Positions 39,662 through 49,500 of a stretch of 64,000 nucleotides of DNA are shown here, piece by piece. Below the pieces are notes generated by a model, which was not told the origin of the DNA, did no database searches, and worked only from the letters and a program-made list of their open reading frames with translations. Position 1 is the stretch's first letter. Each line of letters begins with the position of its first letter. The DNA comes from Sphaerisporangium krabiense (GTDB lineage: Bacteria; Actinomycetota; Actinomycetes; Streptosporangiales; Streptosporangiaceae): assembly GCF_014200435.1 (NCBI RefSeq), contig NZ_JACHBR010000001.1, forward strand, positions 682,001 through 746,000, given 5' to 3'. Made by a program: the position numbers and the translations under genes.

Positions 39662-40036
39662 TCACCTGCGGAACATCAGGCGCACGCAGACGCCGATGGC
39701 GATGCAGCCGACCGCGAAGACCAGCAGCACGCTGGAGGCGGCGAACCCCACCGCCCACAGCCCGGGGGTGTCGGTCGTCCGCGGCGACACCCCCTGCCAC
39801 ACCGCGAGGACGGGCTGGGGCGCCGTGAACGGCACCAGCGCCGCCACGGCGGTCTTGACCGGCACGAACACGCCGAGCACGACTCCGGCGATGAGGACGG
39901 CGGCGAACGTCCACGGGTACAGCAGGGAGCGGAAGAAGTAGCCGTCGGTTCCGGTGGCGGCGAGGATCCAGGTCGCGAGCGCCCCCGCGGCGAGCGAGCC
40001 GACGGCGATCAACTGATGCCTGTACCGGTGGACCAC
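39662..40036 (-). CDS. Small hypothetical membrane protein
   Basis: 124 residues, not recognised. Four hydrophobic segments (about 9-27, 39-60, 65-80, 95-118) with short loops and a basic end (RLMFRR). Start at 40036 (MVHRYRHQ). It is transcribed divergently from the MerR-type effector gene and convergently with the ABC operon. Confidence 0.65.
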   Translation of the reverse strand: MVHRYRHQLIAVGSLAAGALATWILAATGTDGYFFRSLLYPWTFAAVLIAGVVLGVFVPVKTAVAALVPFTAPQPVLAVWQGVSPRTTDTPGLWAVGFAASSVLLVFAVGCIAIGVCVRLMFRR

Positions 40037-40097
40037 GAGAATTCACCCTAAGGGACGGCGCCCCACCCCCGAGCCGCCGGTACGGGAGGATATCCAC

Positions 40098-40128
40098 TTG
40101 AGTCTCCACCTACTGGAGGGTGGAGGGT
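40098..40128 (+). promoter_or_regulatory. MerR-type promoter with dyad in a long spacer
   Basis: TTGAGT (40098-40103), a 19-bp spacer containing the dyad CTCCA-CCTAC-TGGAG (40104-40118), then GAGGGT (40123-40128) as a weak -10. A 19-bp spacer with a central dyad is the signature of promoters opened by MerR-family activators. It drives the gene for the MerR-type effector domain. Confidence 0.6.
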
Positions 40129-40170
40129 TGCTCCTCGAAGGAATGACCTGACCGAGAGGAGATGACGATC

Positions 40171-40698
40171 ATGGCGGATTCCGCGCGGGAAAGACGGCGG
40201 ATCATCGACGCGTTCGTGGACGAGGCGTTCGCCGGCGTCGAGCCGGACGCGCCCGGGGCGCGCATCGCCGAGGGCATGCGGGTGCTGCCCGACGAGCCGG
40301 ACGAGCTCGGCCCCGAGAAGGCCCGCGCGTGGGAGGAACTGGCCGGGCTGGTCGCGGACGACGGCTTCCGGCGGCGCGTGCGCCAGATGGCGGTCGAGGG
40401 CGCCAAGGGCGGCGACGGCGAGGGGTACGACGCGCAGCCGGTCATCGAGCACGCGGGCGGCGCCGTGGCGGCCGGGGTCGCGCCCGGCTCCCCCGAGGGA
40501 CAGGAGATCCTCGCCAAGCTCATCCCGGCCGGCACGCCCGCCGCGGAGCGCGAGCGCGTCGCCACGCGGGTGGAGATCTTCACCGACCGGCGGGTCGAGC
40601 GGTTCTGGGAGCTGATGGGCGTGCTCAACGACCGCCCGCCCTTTCCGAGCGGCGTCCCGGCGTTCGAATGGTTCGCCGCCGCGCTCCGGGCCCGCTGA
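40171..40698 (+). CDS. Stand-alone MerR-family effector (TipAS-like) domain protein, no DNA-binding domain
   Basis: 175 residues that align by pattern with the C-terminal half of actinobacterial MerR regulators. The phrase RAWEELAGLVADDGFRRRVR and the closing VERFWELMGVLNDRPPF then VPAFEWFAAALRAR are characteristic. The N-terminal winged helix-turn-helix that would bind DNA is absent, and the sequence upstream holds none in any frame. ATG 40171 has GAGGAG 9 nt upstream; the ATG at 40162 directly abuts the Shine-Dalgarno. It lies behind a MerR-type promoter, so a MerR protein elsewhere probably controls it. It may bind the inducer as a sink or sequester a partner. Confidence 0.72.
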   Translation: MADSARERRRIIDAFVDEAFAGVEPDAPGARIAEGMRVLPDEPDELGPEKARAWEELAGLVADDGFRRRVRQMAVEGAKGGDGEGYDAQPVIEHAGGAVAAGVAPGSPEGQEILAKLIPAGTPAAERERVATRVEIFTDRRVERFWELMGVLNDRPPFPSGVPAFEWFAAALRAR

Positions 40699-40715
40699 GC
40701 ACCGGACGGACGACG

Positions 40716-40754
40716 AAAGGCGGGGCCCTCCCCGGAGGGAGGACCCCGCCTTTT
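40716..40754. terminator. Bidirectional intrinsic terminator
   Basis: AAAGGCGGGG...CCCCGCCTTTT: a long GC stem flanked by A-run and T-run, between the convergent effector-domain gene and glmM. Works on both strands. Confidence 0.92.
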
Positions 40755-40783
40755 CGCACGTCTCCGGGCGGCCCGCCCGAAGG

Positions 40784-42141
40784 TCAGGCGCAGGTGGCGC
40801 GCACGACCTCGGCCAGCCGTCCGGCGATGCGCTCGGCCTCGTCCTGGGACTCGGCCTCGACCATCACGCGGACCATCGGCTCGGTGCCGCTCGGCCTGAT
40901 CACCACGCGGCCGGAGTCGCCGAGCGAGCTCTCCGCCTCCCGCACGGCGGAGGCCAGCTCCACGGACGTCTCGGCCTTGATCTTGGACACGTCGCGCACG
41001 TTGACCAGCACCTGCGGCAGCCGGGTCATGACCGAGGCCAGGTCTCCCAGGGAGCGGCCCGACCGGGCGACCCGCGCGAGCAGGTGCAGCGAGGTGAGGA
41101 GGCCGTCCCCGGTCGTCGCGTGGTCGAGCATCACGACGTGGCCGGACTGCTCGCCGCCGAAGTTGTACCCCCCGGCCTTCATCGCCTCCAGGACGTACCG
41201 GTCGCCGACCGCGGTCTCCACCATGGTCAGCCCGGCCTTGCGCATGGCGATCTTGAAGCCGAGGTTGGACATGATCGTGGCCACGACCGTGTCCTTGGCC
41301 AGCGTGCCGTCCTCGCGCATGGCCAGCGCCAGGACCGCCATGATCTGGTCGCCGTCCACCACCTCGCCGGAGGCCGTCACGGCCAGGCAGCGATCGGCGT
41401 CGCCGTCATAGGCCACGCCCGCGTCGGCGCCGCGCTCCACGACGGCCGTGCGCAGCGCGTCCAGGTGCGTGGACCCGACGCCCTCGTTGATGTTGAGGCC
41501 GTCGGGGGCGGCGCCGATGGTCTCCACCACGGCGCCCGCGCGGCGCAGCGCCTCGGGGGCGACCATGTGCGCGGCGCCGTGCGCGCAGTCCACGACCAGG
41601 CGCAGGCCCTCCAGGCGGCCGTCGACGCTCGTCAGGACGTGCGAGACATAACGGTCGGCCTCGCCGTAGGCGTCGCGCACGCGGCCGACGGCGGCGCCGA
41701 CCGGACGGTTCCACTTCTCACCGAGCCGCCGCTCGATGTCGTTCTCCACCGCGTCCGGCAGCTTGAAGCCGCCACGGGCGAAGAACTTGATGCCGTTGTC
41801 CGGCGCCGGGTTGTGCGAGGCGGACAGCATGACCCCGAGGTCGGCGCCGAGCGCCGACGTCAGGTAGGCGACGGCCGGGGTGGGCAGCACGCCGAGGCGC
41901 AGCACGTCCACTCCAGACGACGCGAGGCCGGCGACCACCGCGGCCTCCAGGAATTCTCCTGAGGCGCGAGGGTCCCGGCCCACGACGGCGACCGGGCGGC
42001 CACGCCGCCCGACGCTCGACTCGAATGCTCCGGCGTCGCCGAGGACATGAGCCGCCGCGACCGACAGGTCCATGGCGAGCTCGGCCGTGAGGTCGCGGCC
42101 CGCGACCCCACGGACTCCATCGGTGCCGAACAGCCGGCCCG

Positions 42142-42145
<4 letters not shown>
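40784..42145 (-). CDS. glmM: Phosphoglucosamine mutase
   Basis: Interconverts glucosamine-6-phosphate and glucosamine-1-phosphate on the way to UDP-GlcNAc. The 453-residue protein has [14 protein letters not shown] at the start, the phosphoserine loop [18 protein letters not shown], metal loop [10 protein letters not shown], sugar loop FGGEQSGHV and phosphate loop [14 protein letters not shown]. The only fitting start is TTG 42145, overlapping the rpsI stop (TTGA), so translation is coupled to rpsI. No glmS is adjacent. Confidence 0.95.
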
Positions 42146-42669
<524 letters not shown>

Positions 42670-42720
42670 GGTTCTCCTCTAACTTTCGATCTATCGGCGT
42701 CAGCGGTCGGCCAACGGTGA

Positions 42721-43164
42721 CTACTGGGCGATCTTGGTGAGCTCGAAGGGGACCGGCTGCTGCGCCTGGTGCGGGTGCTCGGCGCCGGCGTAGACCTTGA
42801 GCTTCTTGGCCATCTTCCGGCCGAGGGAGTTCTTGGGCAGCATGCCCTTCACGGCCTTCTCGACGGCGCGGTCCGGCCGCTTCTCCATCAGCTCGGCGTA
42901 GGACACCGAGCGGAGGCCGCCGGGGTAGCCCGAGTGGCGGTACGCCTTCTTCTGCTCCAGCTTGTTGCCGGTCAGGGCCACCTTGTCGGCATTGATGACG
43001 ATGACGAAGTCACCGGTGTCGACGTGCGGGGCGAAGATCGGCTTGTGCTTACCGCGGAGCAGCGTCGCGACCTGGGTGGCCAGCCGACCCAGCACGACGT
43101 CGGTGGCGTCGATGACGTACCACTGACGCTCTACGTCGGTGGCCTTAGGGGTGAACGTGCGCAC
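42721..43164 (-). CDS. rplM: 50S ribosomal protein L13 (uL13)
   Basis: 147 residues: [20 protein letters not shown] at the start, the block [12 protein letters not shown], then [13 protein letters not shown] and [14 protein letters not shown]. It is the first gene of rplM-rpsI-glmM; a good promoter stands about 150 bp upstream, leaving a leader of about 145 nt. Confidence 0.97.
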   Translation of the reverse strand: MRTFTPKATDVERQWYVIDATDVVLGRLATQVATLLRGKHKPIFAPHVDTGDFVIVINADKVALTGNKLEQKKAYRHSGYPGGLRSVSYAELMEKRPDRAVEKAVKGMLPKNSLGRKMAKKLKVYAGAEHPHQAQQPVPFELTKIAQ

Positions 43165-43582
43165 GGTGGTAAGCCTTCTGTCGGATTGACGTCATCTCGG
43201 TAGGTCGTGGGCGGGCGCACGACGGCCCAGACCATCCGTCTCCTCGAACAGGGAGATGACGCCGGACGCGCCGCGCATCGGTCACGACAGACCGATCCAC
43301 ACACAACAAATGAGCAGACTACCGGCGACACATGCGCGGGTCAAAACGAGTACGCCACGACGACGGCGCCGGCAGGTCCGTGCGTCCAGCGTACCGGGTG
43401 CCGTCGCGAAGTCCCAGAGGACACGAGCGCCGGGCCACGGGAATTCCGGTTTCGCACGCATCGCGGTGTTCGCTGTCCGAAACCTGGCACAGAACCAGAT
43501 TCGGACGCCCTTTCCGCGACAAAAACCCGTCCCCGGCGTCTCTTCTGTAACATGAGCTGACCTCTCTATATTTGGCAGCGGC
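43165..43582. other. 418-bp gap with divergent promoters (rplM and CAP gene)
   Basis: No gene. It contains the rplM promoter on the minus strand (listed separately). On the plus strand TATATT (43567-43572) ends 10 bp before the CAP-protein ATG and would give a very short leader. Several overlapping frames on both strands lack protein character. Confidence 0.6.
43316..43344 (-). promoter_or_regulatory. rplM promoter
   Basis: Minus strand TTGACC (43339-43344), 17-bp spacer, TAGTCT (43316-43321). Transcription would start near 43309 and give a leader of about 145 nt, room for autoregulation. Confidence 0.75.
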
Positions 43583-44380
43583 ATGAGTCAGCGCCCCACC
43601 CCCAGAAACGCCCAGAGGTTCCCCCCGAGGCGGACCCACGTGGGCCTGCTGGCATGCCTGACGGCGGCCCTGCTCGCCGGCGTCGTCGTCTCCCGCCTCG
43701 ACCCGCCAGAGCCCCCCGCCGTCGAGGTCTACCTGCAGACCGGCACACCCGCGCCCACCCCCGCGCGCGGCCGCCTGCTCGCCGCGCCCGAGGCCGCCGC
43801 CACCAAGCTGCCGTCGCTCGGCCGCGTGCTGCGCCCGAGCGCGCCCTCCACCGCGGCGCCGCACCCCAGCCCCACGCCCACCCGGTCCGCCAAGCCCCGC
43901 GACACCATCGACGGCACCGGGTCGCGCATCCCCGCCGACGCCAACGTGGGCACGGCCAGCGGCAGCGAGGAGACCGGCCCGCCCGAGGGCGCCGTGCCCG
44001 CGTCCCGCCTGGAGGCCGCGGCCGTCGCGCTCACCAACCAGGAACGGACCCGCAAGGGCTGCGCGCCCCTGCGGAGCGACCCCCGCCTCGCCCGCGCCGC
44101 CCGCGCCCACAGCCGCGACATGGCCGCGCGCAACTACTTCGGCCACACCTCCTCGGACGGCGGCAGCCCGTGGGACCGCATGGCCCGCGCCGGCTACAGC
44201 GCCAGCGCCGCCGAGAACATCGCCCGCGGCTACCAGAGCGCGGAGGAGGCCGTGCGCGGCTGGATGGCCAACAGCGGCCACCGCAGGAACATCCTGAACT
44301 GCCAGATCAAGACGGTGGGCGTCGGGGTCGCCTACGGCTCGGGCGACATCTGGTGGACCCAGGACTTCGGCTATTCCTGA
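43583..44380 (+). CDS. Secreted or membrane-anchored CAP-domain protein
   Basis: 265 residues. A membrane helix or signal (about 19-37, GLLACLTAALLAGVVVSRL) is followed by a Pro/Thr-rich stalk (about 50-135) and a CAP/SCP domain (about 143-265). CAP motifs present: ALTNQERTRKGCAPL, AHSRDMAARNYFGHTS (metal-type His), AAENIARG and NSGHRRNIL. Bacterial CAP proteins are mostly uncharacterised exported proteins. It is first in a row of three plus-strand envelope genes between rplM and truA. Confidence 0.88.
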   Translation: MSQRPTPRNAQRFPPRRTHVGLLACLTAALLAGVVVSRLDPPEPPAVEVYLQTGTPAPTPARGRLLAAPEAAATKLPSLGRVLRPSAPSTAAPHPSPTPTRSAKPRDTIDGTGSRIPADANVGTASGSEETGPPEGAVPASRLEAAAVALTNQERTRKGCAPLRSDPRLARAARAHSRDMAARNYFGHTSSDGGSPWDRMARAGYSASAAENIARGYQSAEEAVRGWMANSGHRRNILNCQIKTVGVGVAYGSGDIWWTQDFGYS

Positions 44381-44415
44381 CCTGTTATGTCGCGCCGCCG
44401 GGCTACTCTCGGCGC

Positions 44416-46425
44416 ATGGGTTACCCCGGGGATCAGCCACAACGCCGTCAGCCTTACCGCCCGTACGAGCCGCAGGAGCCCTCGGGGTCGCGCGACTCGG
44501 AAGAACGCCCCGAAGAGCGCACCGGCCCCTCCGTGCCATGGCCCACCCTCCCGCCGCCCGAGGAGGGCGAGCCCGCGCGACACCCCATGTCCCGCATGGA
44601 AGAGCGCCGCAGGCGCGCGCAGGGCCTGCCCATGGACGACCCCCTGGGCGCCCCGCCCTTCGGATCCCCCGCCGCCGGCGAGTCCTCGGACCCCCGCGGC
44701 GCCGGCGCCCCCTTCGGGCGCGGCCCCGGCGAGGAATCCACCACGAACCCTGACCTGCACGCCGCCCCCCGCCCAGGCGCGAACACCGGCCCCCACCCGT
44801 CCGCGGGCCCGGCCGCCACGCCCTTCGGCACATCCGCCCTCCAGGGGAACACCGGACCAATCGGCCCGTCCGGCCCTCAGGGGAACGCCGGCGCTCTGGG
44901 GTCCGCCGGTCTTCCCGGTGGGGGCGGGGCCGGCTCGGGGACGGGAGGCTTCGGGGCTTCCCCGGCGGGCCCGGGGCGTGGCTCCGGCTTCCAGGGTGAC
45001 CCGCTCTTCTCCAAGGACTTCCGCTTCGGCGACACCCCGTCCGCGAGCGGCACCGGCCACGGACAGCCCGGCCCCGGCGACCAGAGCGCCCCCGGCCCAG
45101 GCGCCGGCCCTCTCCCCGCCGATCCCCTGTCCTCGAATCCGCTGCCGCCCAACCCTCTCTCCTCGAACCCATCGCCGCCGAGCCCCCTGTCCTCGAACGC
45201 CTCGTCTTCGAGTGACCCGCTGACCGGGAGCCAGAACGGCTTCGGCGGCGGGCGCGCGCCCGGCTCGCCACGGGAGCGTGGCGGCGTCTTCGCGGAGCCG
45301 GACGGCCCCACGCCGTTCAACCAGCCCTTCGAGCGCGTCTTCGGCAAGCCCGACTCCCGGCCGTACGAATCCCCTCAGACCCCGGTCTCCGCATCACCCC
45401 CGGGCCCGACCTCGGCGTTCGAGCCGCCCCGGGCCCCGAGCCGTCCCTTCGAGTCCGCGCAGTCCCAGCCCGAGTCGTTCGGAGGCGGCCGCGCGCCGAA
45501 CCGACCCTTCGAGGCGTCGCCGGACAGGCCCGCCGGCTCGCCGGAAACGCCCGGCGCCGAGGAGCGCCCGTTCGAGGCGTTCGCGCCGCAGAGCCCCGGC
45601 CTGCTCTCCCGCCCGCGAAAGGACGGCCGTCCGTCCGAAGGCGAACCGCCGCCTCCCCCTATGGAGACGCGCAGGTCGGAGCCCGAGCCCGACGACCGGC
45701 GTTCCCGGGCGCCGCTGATCGTCGGCGGCGGCCTGGTCGGCCTGATCGGCGTGGTCGTCGCGGGCGTCATGTTCCTGAACAGCCTCGACGATCCGCCGAC
45801 GACGGCCGCCGTCCCCAACACTCGCCCGACCGCGCAGGCCCCGATCGTCACGAGCAACAATGACAAGTACGGATTCGCGGCCTCACGGAAGACCGACCCG
45901 CAGCCGCTCACGCTGAAGGAGGTCTTCGGCCACAAGACGGTGACCGCGCACGGCCGGTCCTACCTGATGACGGTGCGCCGGACGGACAAGAAGTGCGGCG
46001 ACGCGGTGCACGGCACGGGCATCCAGAAGGCCCTGAAGGCGGGGGGCTGCACGCAGTTCCTGCGCGCCAGCTTCCGCGACAAGCGGGGCGACCTCATCGG
46101 GACGGTCGGCGTGGGGAACCTGAAGACGGCCGCCGCCGCCAAGAAGGCCGGGAAGACCGGGACGGGCAAGGAGCTGGCCGACTACGTGACGCCGCTGCCC
46201 GGCAAGGACACGGCGACCAAGCTGCTCGGCGGCCCCGGGGAGTCCTTCGCCGCCGCCTGGCCGCAGGGGCACTACCTCGTCATGCTGTGGTTCCAGTACA
46301 AGGACGGGCACAAGCCCTCCAAGAACGAGATGAAGCAGCTCAATCGGGCCGCTCTCGACATCACGGAGGCGACGGTGTTCGCGGCTCTGGACACACGCGC
46401 GCTTACCGGAGCGAAAACCAATTGA
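44416..46425 (+). CDS. Giant proline-rich single-pass membrane protein, paralogue A
   Basis: 669 residues, not a family I recognise. Residues 1-432 are disordered and rich in P/G/S, with recurring PLSSNP/PLPPNP and RPFE-type motifs. A single helix follows (about 433-455, LIVGGGLVGLIGVVVAGVMF), then an outside domain of about 210 residues starting KTDPQPLTLKEVFGHKTVTA. The latter is clearly related to the end of paralogue B (KTDPKKLTLKEAFSQQKVTV; both then have KA-GCT-LRA and YxDGH). ATG 44416 has no Shine-Dalgarno, but TACTCT lies 6 nt upstream, suggesting a leaderless transcript. It begins 35 bp after the CAP gene. Confidence 0.8.
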   Translation: MGYPGDQPQRRQPYRPYEPQEPSGSRDSEERPEERTGPSVPWPTLPPPEEGEPARHPMSRMEERRRRAQGLPMDDPLGAPPFGSPAAGESSDPRGAGAPFGRGPGEESTTNPDLHAAPRPGANTGPHPSAGPAATPFGTSALQGNTGPIGPSGPQGNAGALGSAGLPGGGGAGSGTGGFGASPAGPGRGSGFQGDPLFSKDFRFGDTPSASGTGHGQPGPGDQSAPGPGAGPLPADPLSSNPLPPNPLSSNPSPPSPLSSNASSSSDPLTGSQNGFGGGRAPGSPRERGGVFAEPDGPTPFNQPFERVFGKPDSRPYESPQTPVSASPPGPTSAFEPPRAPSRPFESAQSQPESFGGGRAPNRPFEASPDRPAGSPETPGAEERPFEAFAPQSPGLLSRPRKDGRPSEGEPPPPPMETRRSEPEPDDRRSRAPLIVGGGLVGLIGVVVAGVMFLNSLDDPPTTAAVPNTRPTAQAPIVTSNNDKYGFAASRKTDPQPLTLKEVFGHKTVTAHGRSYLMTVRRTDKKCGDAVHGTGIQKALKAGGCTQFLRASFRDKRGDLIGTVGVGNLKTAAAAKKAGKTGTGKELADYVTPLPGKDTATKLLGGPGESFAAAWPQGHYLVMLWFQYKDGHKPSKNEMKQLNRAALDITEATVFAALDTRALTGAKTN

Positions 46426-46490
46426 TACTTAATAGCCCCATAAACGCACATAACCACACAGATCGGGTGTGACCTAGACCCGGAAACGCC

Positions 46491-46526
46491 CATACCGGTA
46501 TGCCGATCTCCGACTGTGGATACGCT
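46491..46526 (+). promoter_or_regulatory. Palindrome and -10 box before paralogue B
   Basis: Perfect 12-bp palindrome CATACCGGTATG (46491-46502) followed by TACGCT (46521-46526), 7 nt before the ATG at 46534. The dyad covers the -35 position, so it may be an operator. The surrounding 80 bp are AT-rich for this genome. Confidence 0.45.
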
Positions 46527-46533
46527 TCCGCGT

Positions 46534-49500
46534 ATGCGTGGCCAGGATTCCGGATCCGAGCACGAGCGAGAGACCGAGAGTTCGGGGGCTCCGGCGATGC
46601 CGCCCCCGAGCTTCGGACAGGCGCATCAGCCCGTGCCACGGACCGAAGACGACACGAAGAACCCCGCCTCACCACACCGGCAGGCGAGGTCCCACGACAC
46701 ATCCCCTGACCACTCCCCCTTCCCGGCACCTCCCACGGACGGACAGACGCGCCCAGGCATGCCGAGCAAGCACTCCAAGAAGCCCGACCCCGCCCCGGCA
46801 CCGCCGCCCCCGGGCGCCCCGTCTCCCATGGACGCCCCCCGCTCCTGGGGCCGCCCTCACTCAGGGACCGGTCAGGTGCCCGCCGAGGACACGCGGCGGG
46901 CGTGGGGGCGTGGCGAATCACAGCCGTGGCCCGCCGCCGAGCGGTTCCCCGGCGAGCAGGAGTGGTTCGGACCGTCCAACCCGCTGGACGACACCCCTGC
47001 CTCCCGAACCCCGAGCACCCAACCCTGGCCCGGCACCGACCAGAGCCCCGCCGGATCCTCTCCGGCGTCTCCGGCCATGGCCCACCCGGACCAGACCGTG
47101 CCCAGGACGGCGAACGGCCCGGCAGCCGACCTCTTCCCGCTGACCCCCTCCCGCGAATCGCAACTGGACCAGACCCGCCCCGGCGGCACACTCCCCGCCT
47201 TCCCGCCCGTCGACACACCCCTGCCAACGGCCACACCGGGCGTCCCGGCCACGCCGAGCGCCCCCGCCACGCAGGGCGCTGGGACCCCCACCCCGTCAGC
47301 GGCCACGGAAGCCCCCGCGATCCCCGGCGCTTCAGCCCCGACCATGCCGAACGCGTCGACGCCGTCGATCTCACCGGCGGCACCGGCGCCACCGGCGGCA
47401 CGACCACCGGCAGCGGCACCATCGGCGGCGCCGGGGTCATCGGCGGCATCGGCCAGTCGGTCACAGTCGCCGACCGAGCGGGCGAGACCGACACGGCCCG
47501 GCGAGCCGGGAGACGTGCCCGTCTGGCCCCTTGAGTCGAGCCCCGCGGACGACGTCGGCGGTGAGTCGCATGGGCGTGCCGTCGCCGGTGGCGAGCGTTC
47601 CCCAGGGGAGCCGTCAGGACAGCCGTCCCAGGCCGGCGCGGAGATCCCGTCGCCGTCGAAGCCCGAGCCCGCCGGGCCGGGCGGGCCCGCGACTCCTGGT
47701 CCCAGGCCCTCGCCGGTTCCCGCGCCCTCTCCCGTCCCCACGCCTACGGTGCCCGCGCCGTCGCCTCCGCCGGTCCCCACACCGTCGATCCCGGCACCGC
47801 GCCCGTCCGCATCCGCGACGCCGCCCACGACCGACCCTTCGGACTCCCCCTCCGCCCCCCAACTCCCGGCACCCCAGCACGGCGCGCAGGCACCCACACA
47901 TGAGCAGTCGCCGACCGCCCAGCACGGCGCGCACCCGACAGATGTACGGTTCCCGGCGGCCCAGCACGGTGCGCAGCCACCTGCAGGTGTGCAGTCTCCC
48001 CCCGACCAGCACGGCGCGCGGCCGCCGACGGGTGAGCAGTCCCCGGCCGATCGGCAAGAGGAGCGGAAGGGCGTTCCTCTGCTTCCGCGCTCGCAGGCGG
48101 GGCCTCCCCCGCCGAAGCCCGCGACCACGTCCGGCAGGGTGCCGGGCACGCCGCTGCCTCCCGCGCCGGTGACGCTTCCTCCCTGGCCCGGTTCGGCCCG
48201 GCGAGACCCCGGGGCCGCGCAGACGTCATCCCCCACACCCCCGCCGTCGGCCGCTACGCCAGGAACTCCCCCTGGACCGGCCCCTTCGGCGTCTCCCTCA
48301 GGACCAGCCCTCCCGGGGTCTCCGTCCGGGCCGGCCCCCTCGGGACCGGCTCCCTCAGGGCCTCTTCCGCCGCCGGGCACGCCGCTTCCCCCCGCGCCGG
48401 TGACCAGCGACGCCCTGACCCGGACGCCGCCGTACTCCGGGTCCGCGGAGACGCCGGCCGCGGCCGGCGCCGGACCCAAGGACGTCCTGGGTCCGGCATC
48501 GACGAACAGCGAGATACGAACCGATTCCGGCACGGCACGACTGCGACCCCCGCCGGCCCCTGGCACCCCGCTTCCGCCCGCGCCGCGGAGCCTGTCCCTG
48601 GTGCCGCCGCTGGGCTCGGAGCCCCAGGCTGCAGCCATCAGGTCCGCGTCACCCAGTGACGCCACTCCCCTGGCGTCCCCGATCCCCACGGCGCCCGCGC
48701 CCTCACCGGCACCCCCCACCGCTCCCGGCCCGAACTCCCCCATGGCTCCGACGGCCGCCCCGCCGGGAACCGGCTCCGCGCCTCCGTCCGCCGCCAACCC
48801 CACCGGTCCGAACGCCCTCGCCGCCAACCCCACCGGCCTGATGGGCCCCGCCGTCACACCTGTCACCGGGCCGAACGGTCCCGCCGTGCCGCCCGTCGTG
48901 GGGCCGAACGGTCCCGCCGCCGCACCGTCCACCGGCTCGGGCGGGCACTCGTCCGGCAAGGACGTCGTCCCGGCCCGCTCGGCCGTCCTCGCGACGGGGC
49001 CGGTCGTGGACGCGAACCGGGCGGCGTCCGGCGCGCAGGCCGGGCAGCCGGGGGCCTCGGGCGCGGTGCAGGAACGGCCCCCGTTCGTCCCGCCCGGCGC
49101 GGTTCCGCCGCCGGAGCAGCCGTCCGCGCCGTCCGAAGGGAACTCGCGCAAGCGCGTGGTGCTGGTCGCCGGGGTGGCCGTGGCCGTCGCCGCGGTCGGC
49201 ACCGCCGCCGTCTTCGGCTACCAGGCGTTCAACCGGGACAACGCTCCGATGAGCCTGCCCGAGCCGCTGCCGTCCGTCGACGTCGTGATCCCCGAGCCCA
49301 CGGACCTGGCCTCGCCCGAGCCGTCCCCGGTCGTGACCACGGTGCTCAACTCCGAGAAGACCGACCCGAAGAAGCTGACGCTGAAGGAGGCGTTCTCCCA
49401 GCAGAAGGTGACGGTCGAGGGCCGCGCCTACGTCCGCGCCAAGGTGGACCTCACCGCCCAGTGGCAGAAGGCCGCGGTCGGGACGTTCGCCACGGCGCTG

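Noticed and set aside
43207-43584. Overlapping small ORFs between rplM and the CAP gene
   Set aside because: Three frames on each strand stay open by base composition; none has a ribosome-binding site or protein-like pattern, and the region holds the rplM promoter.
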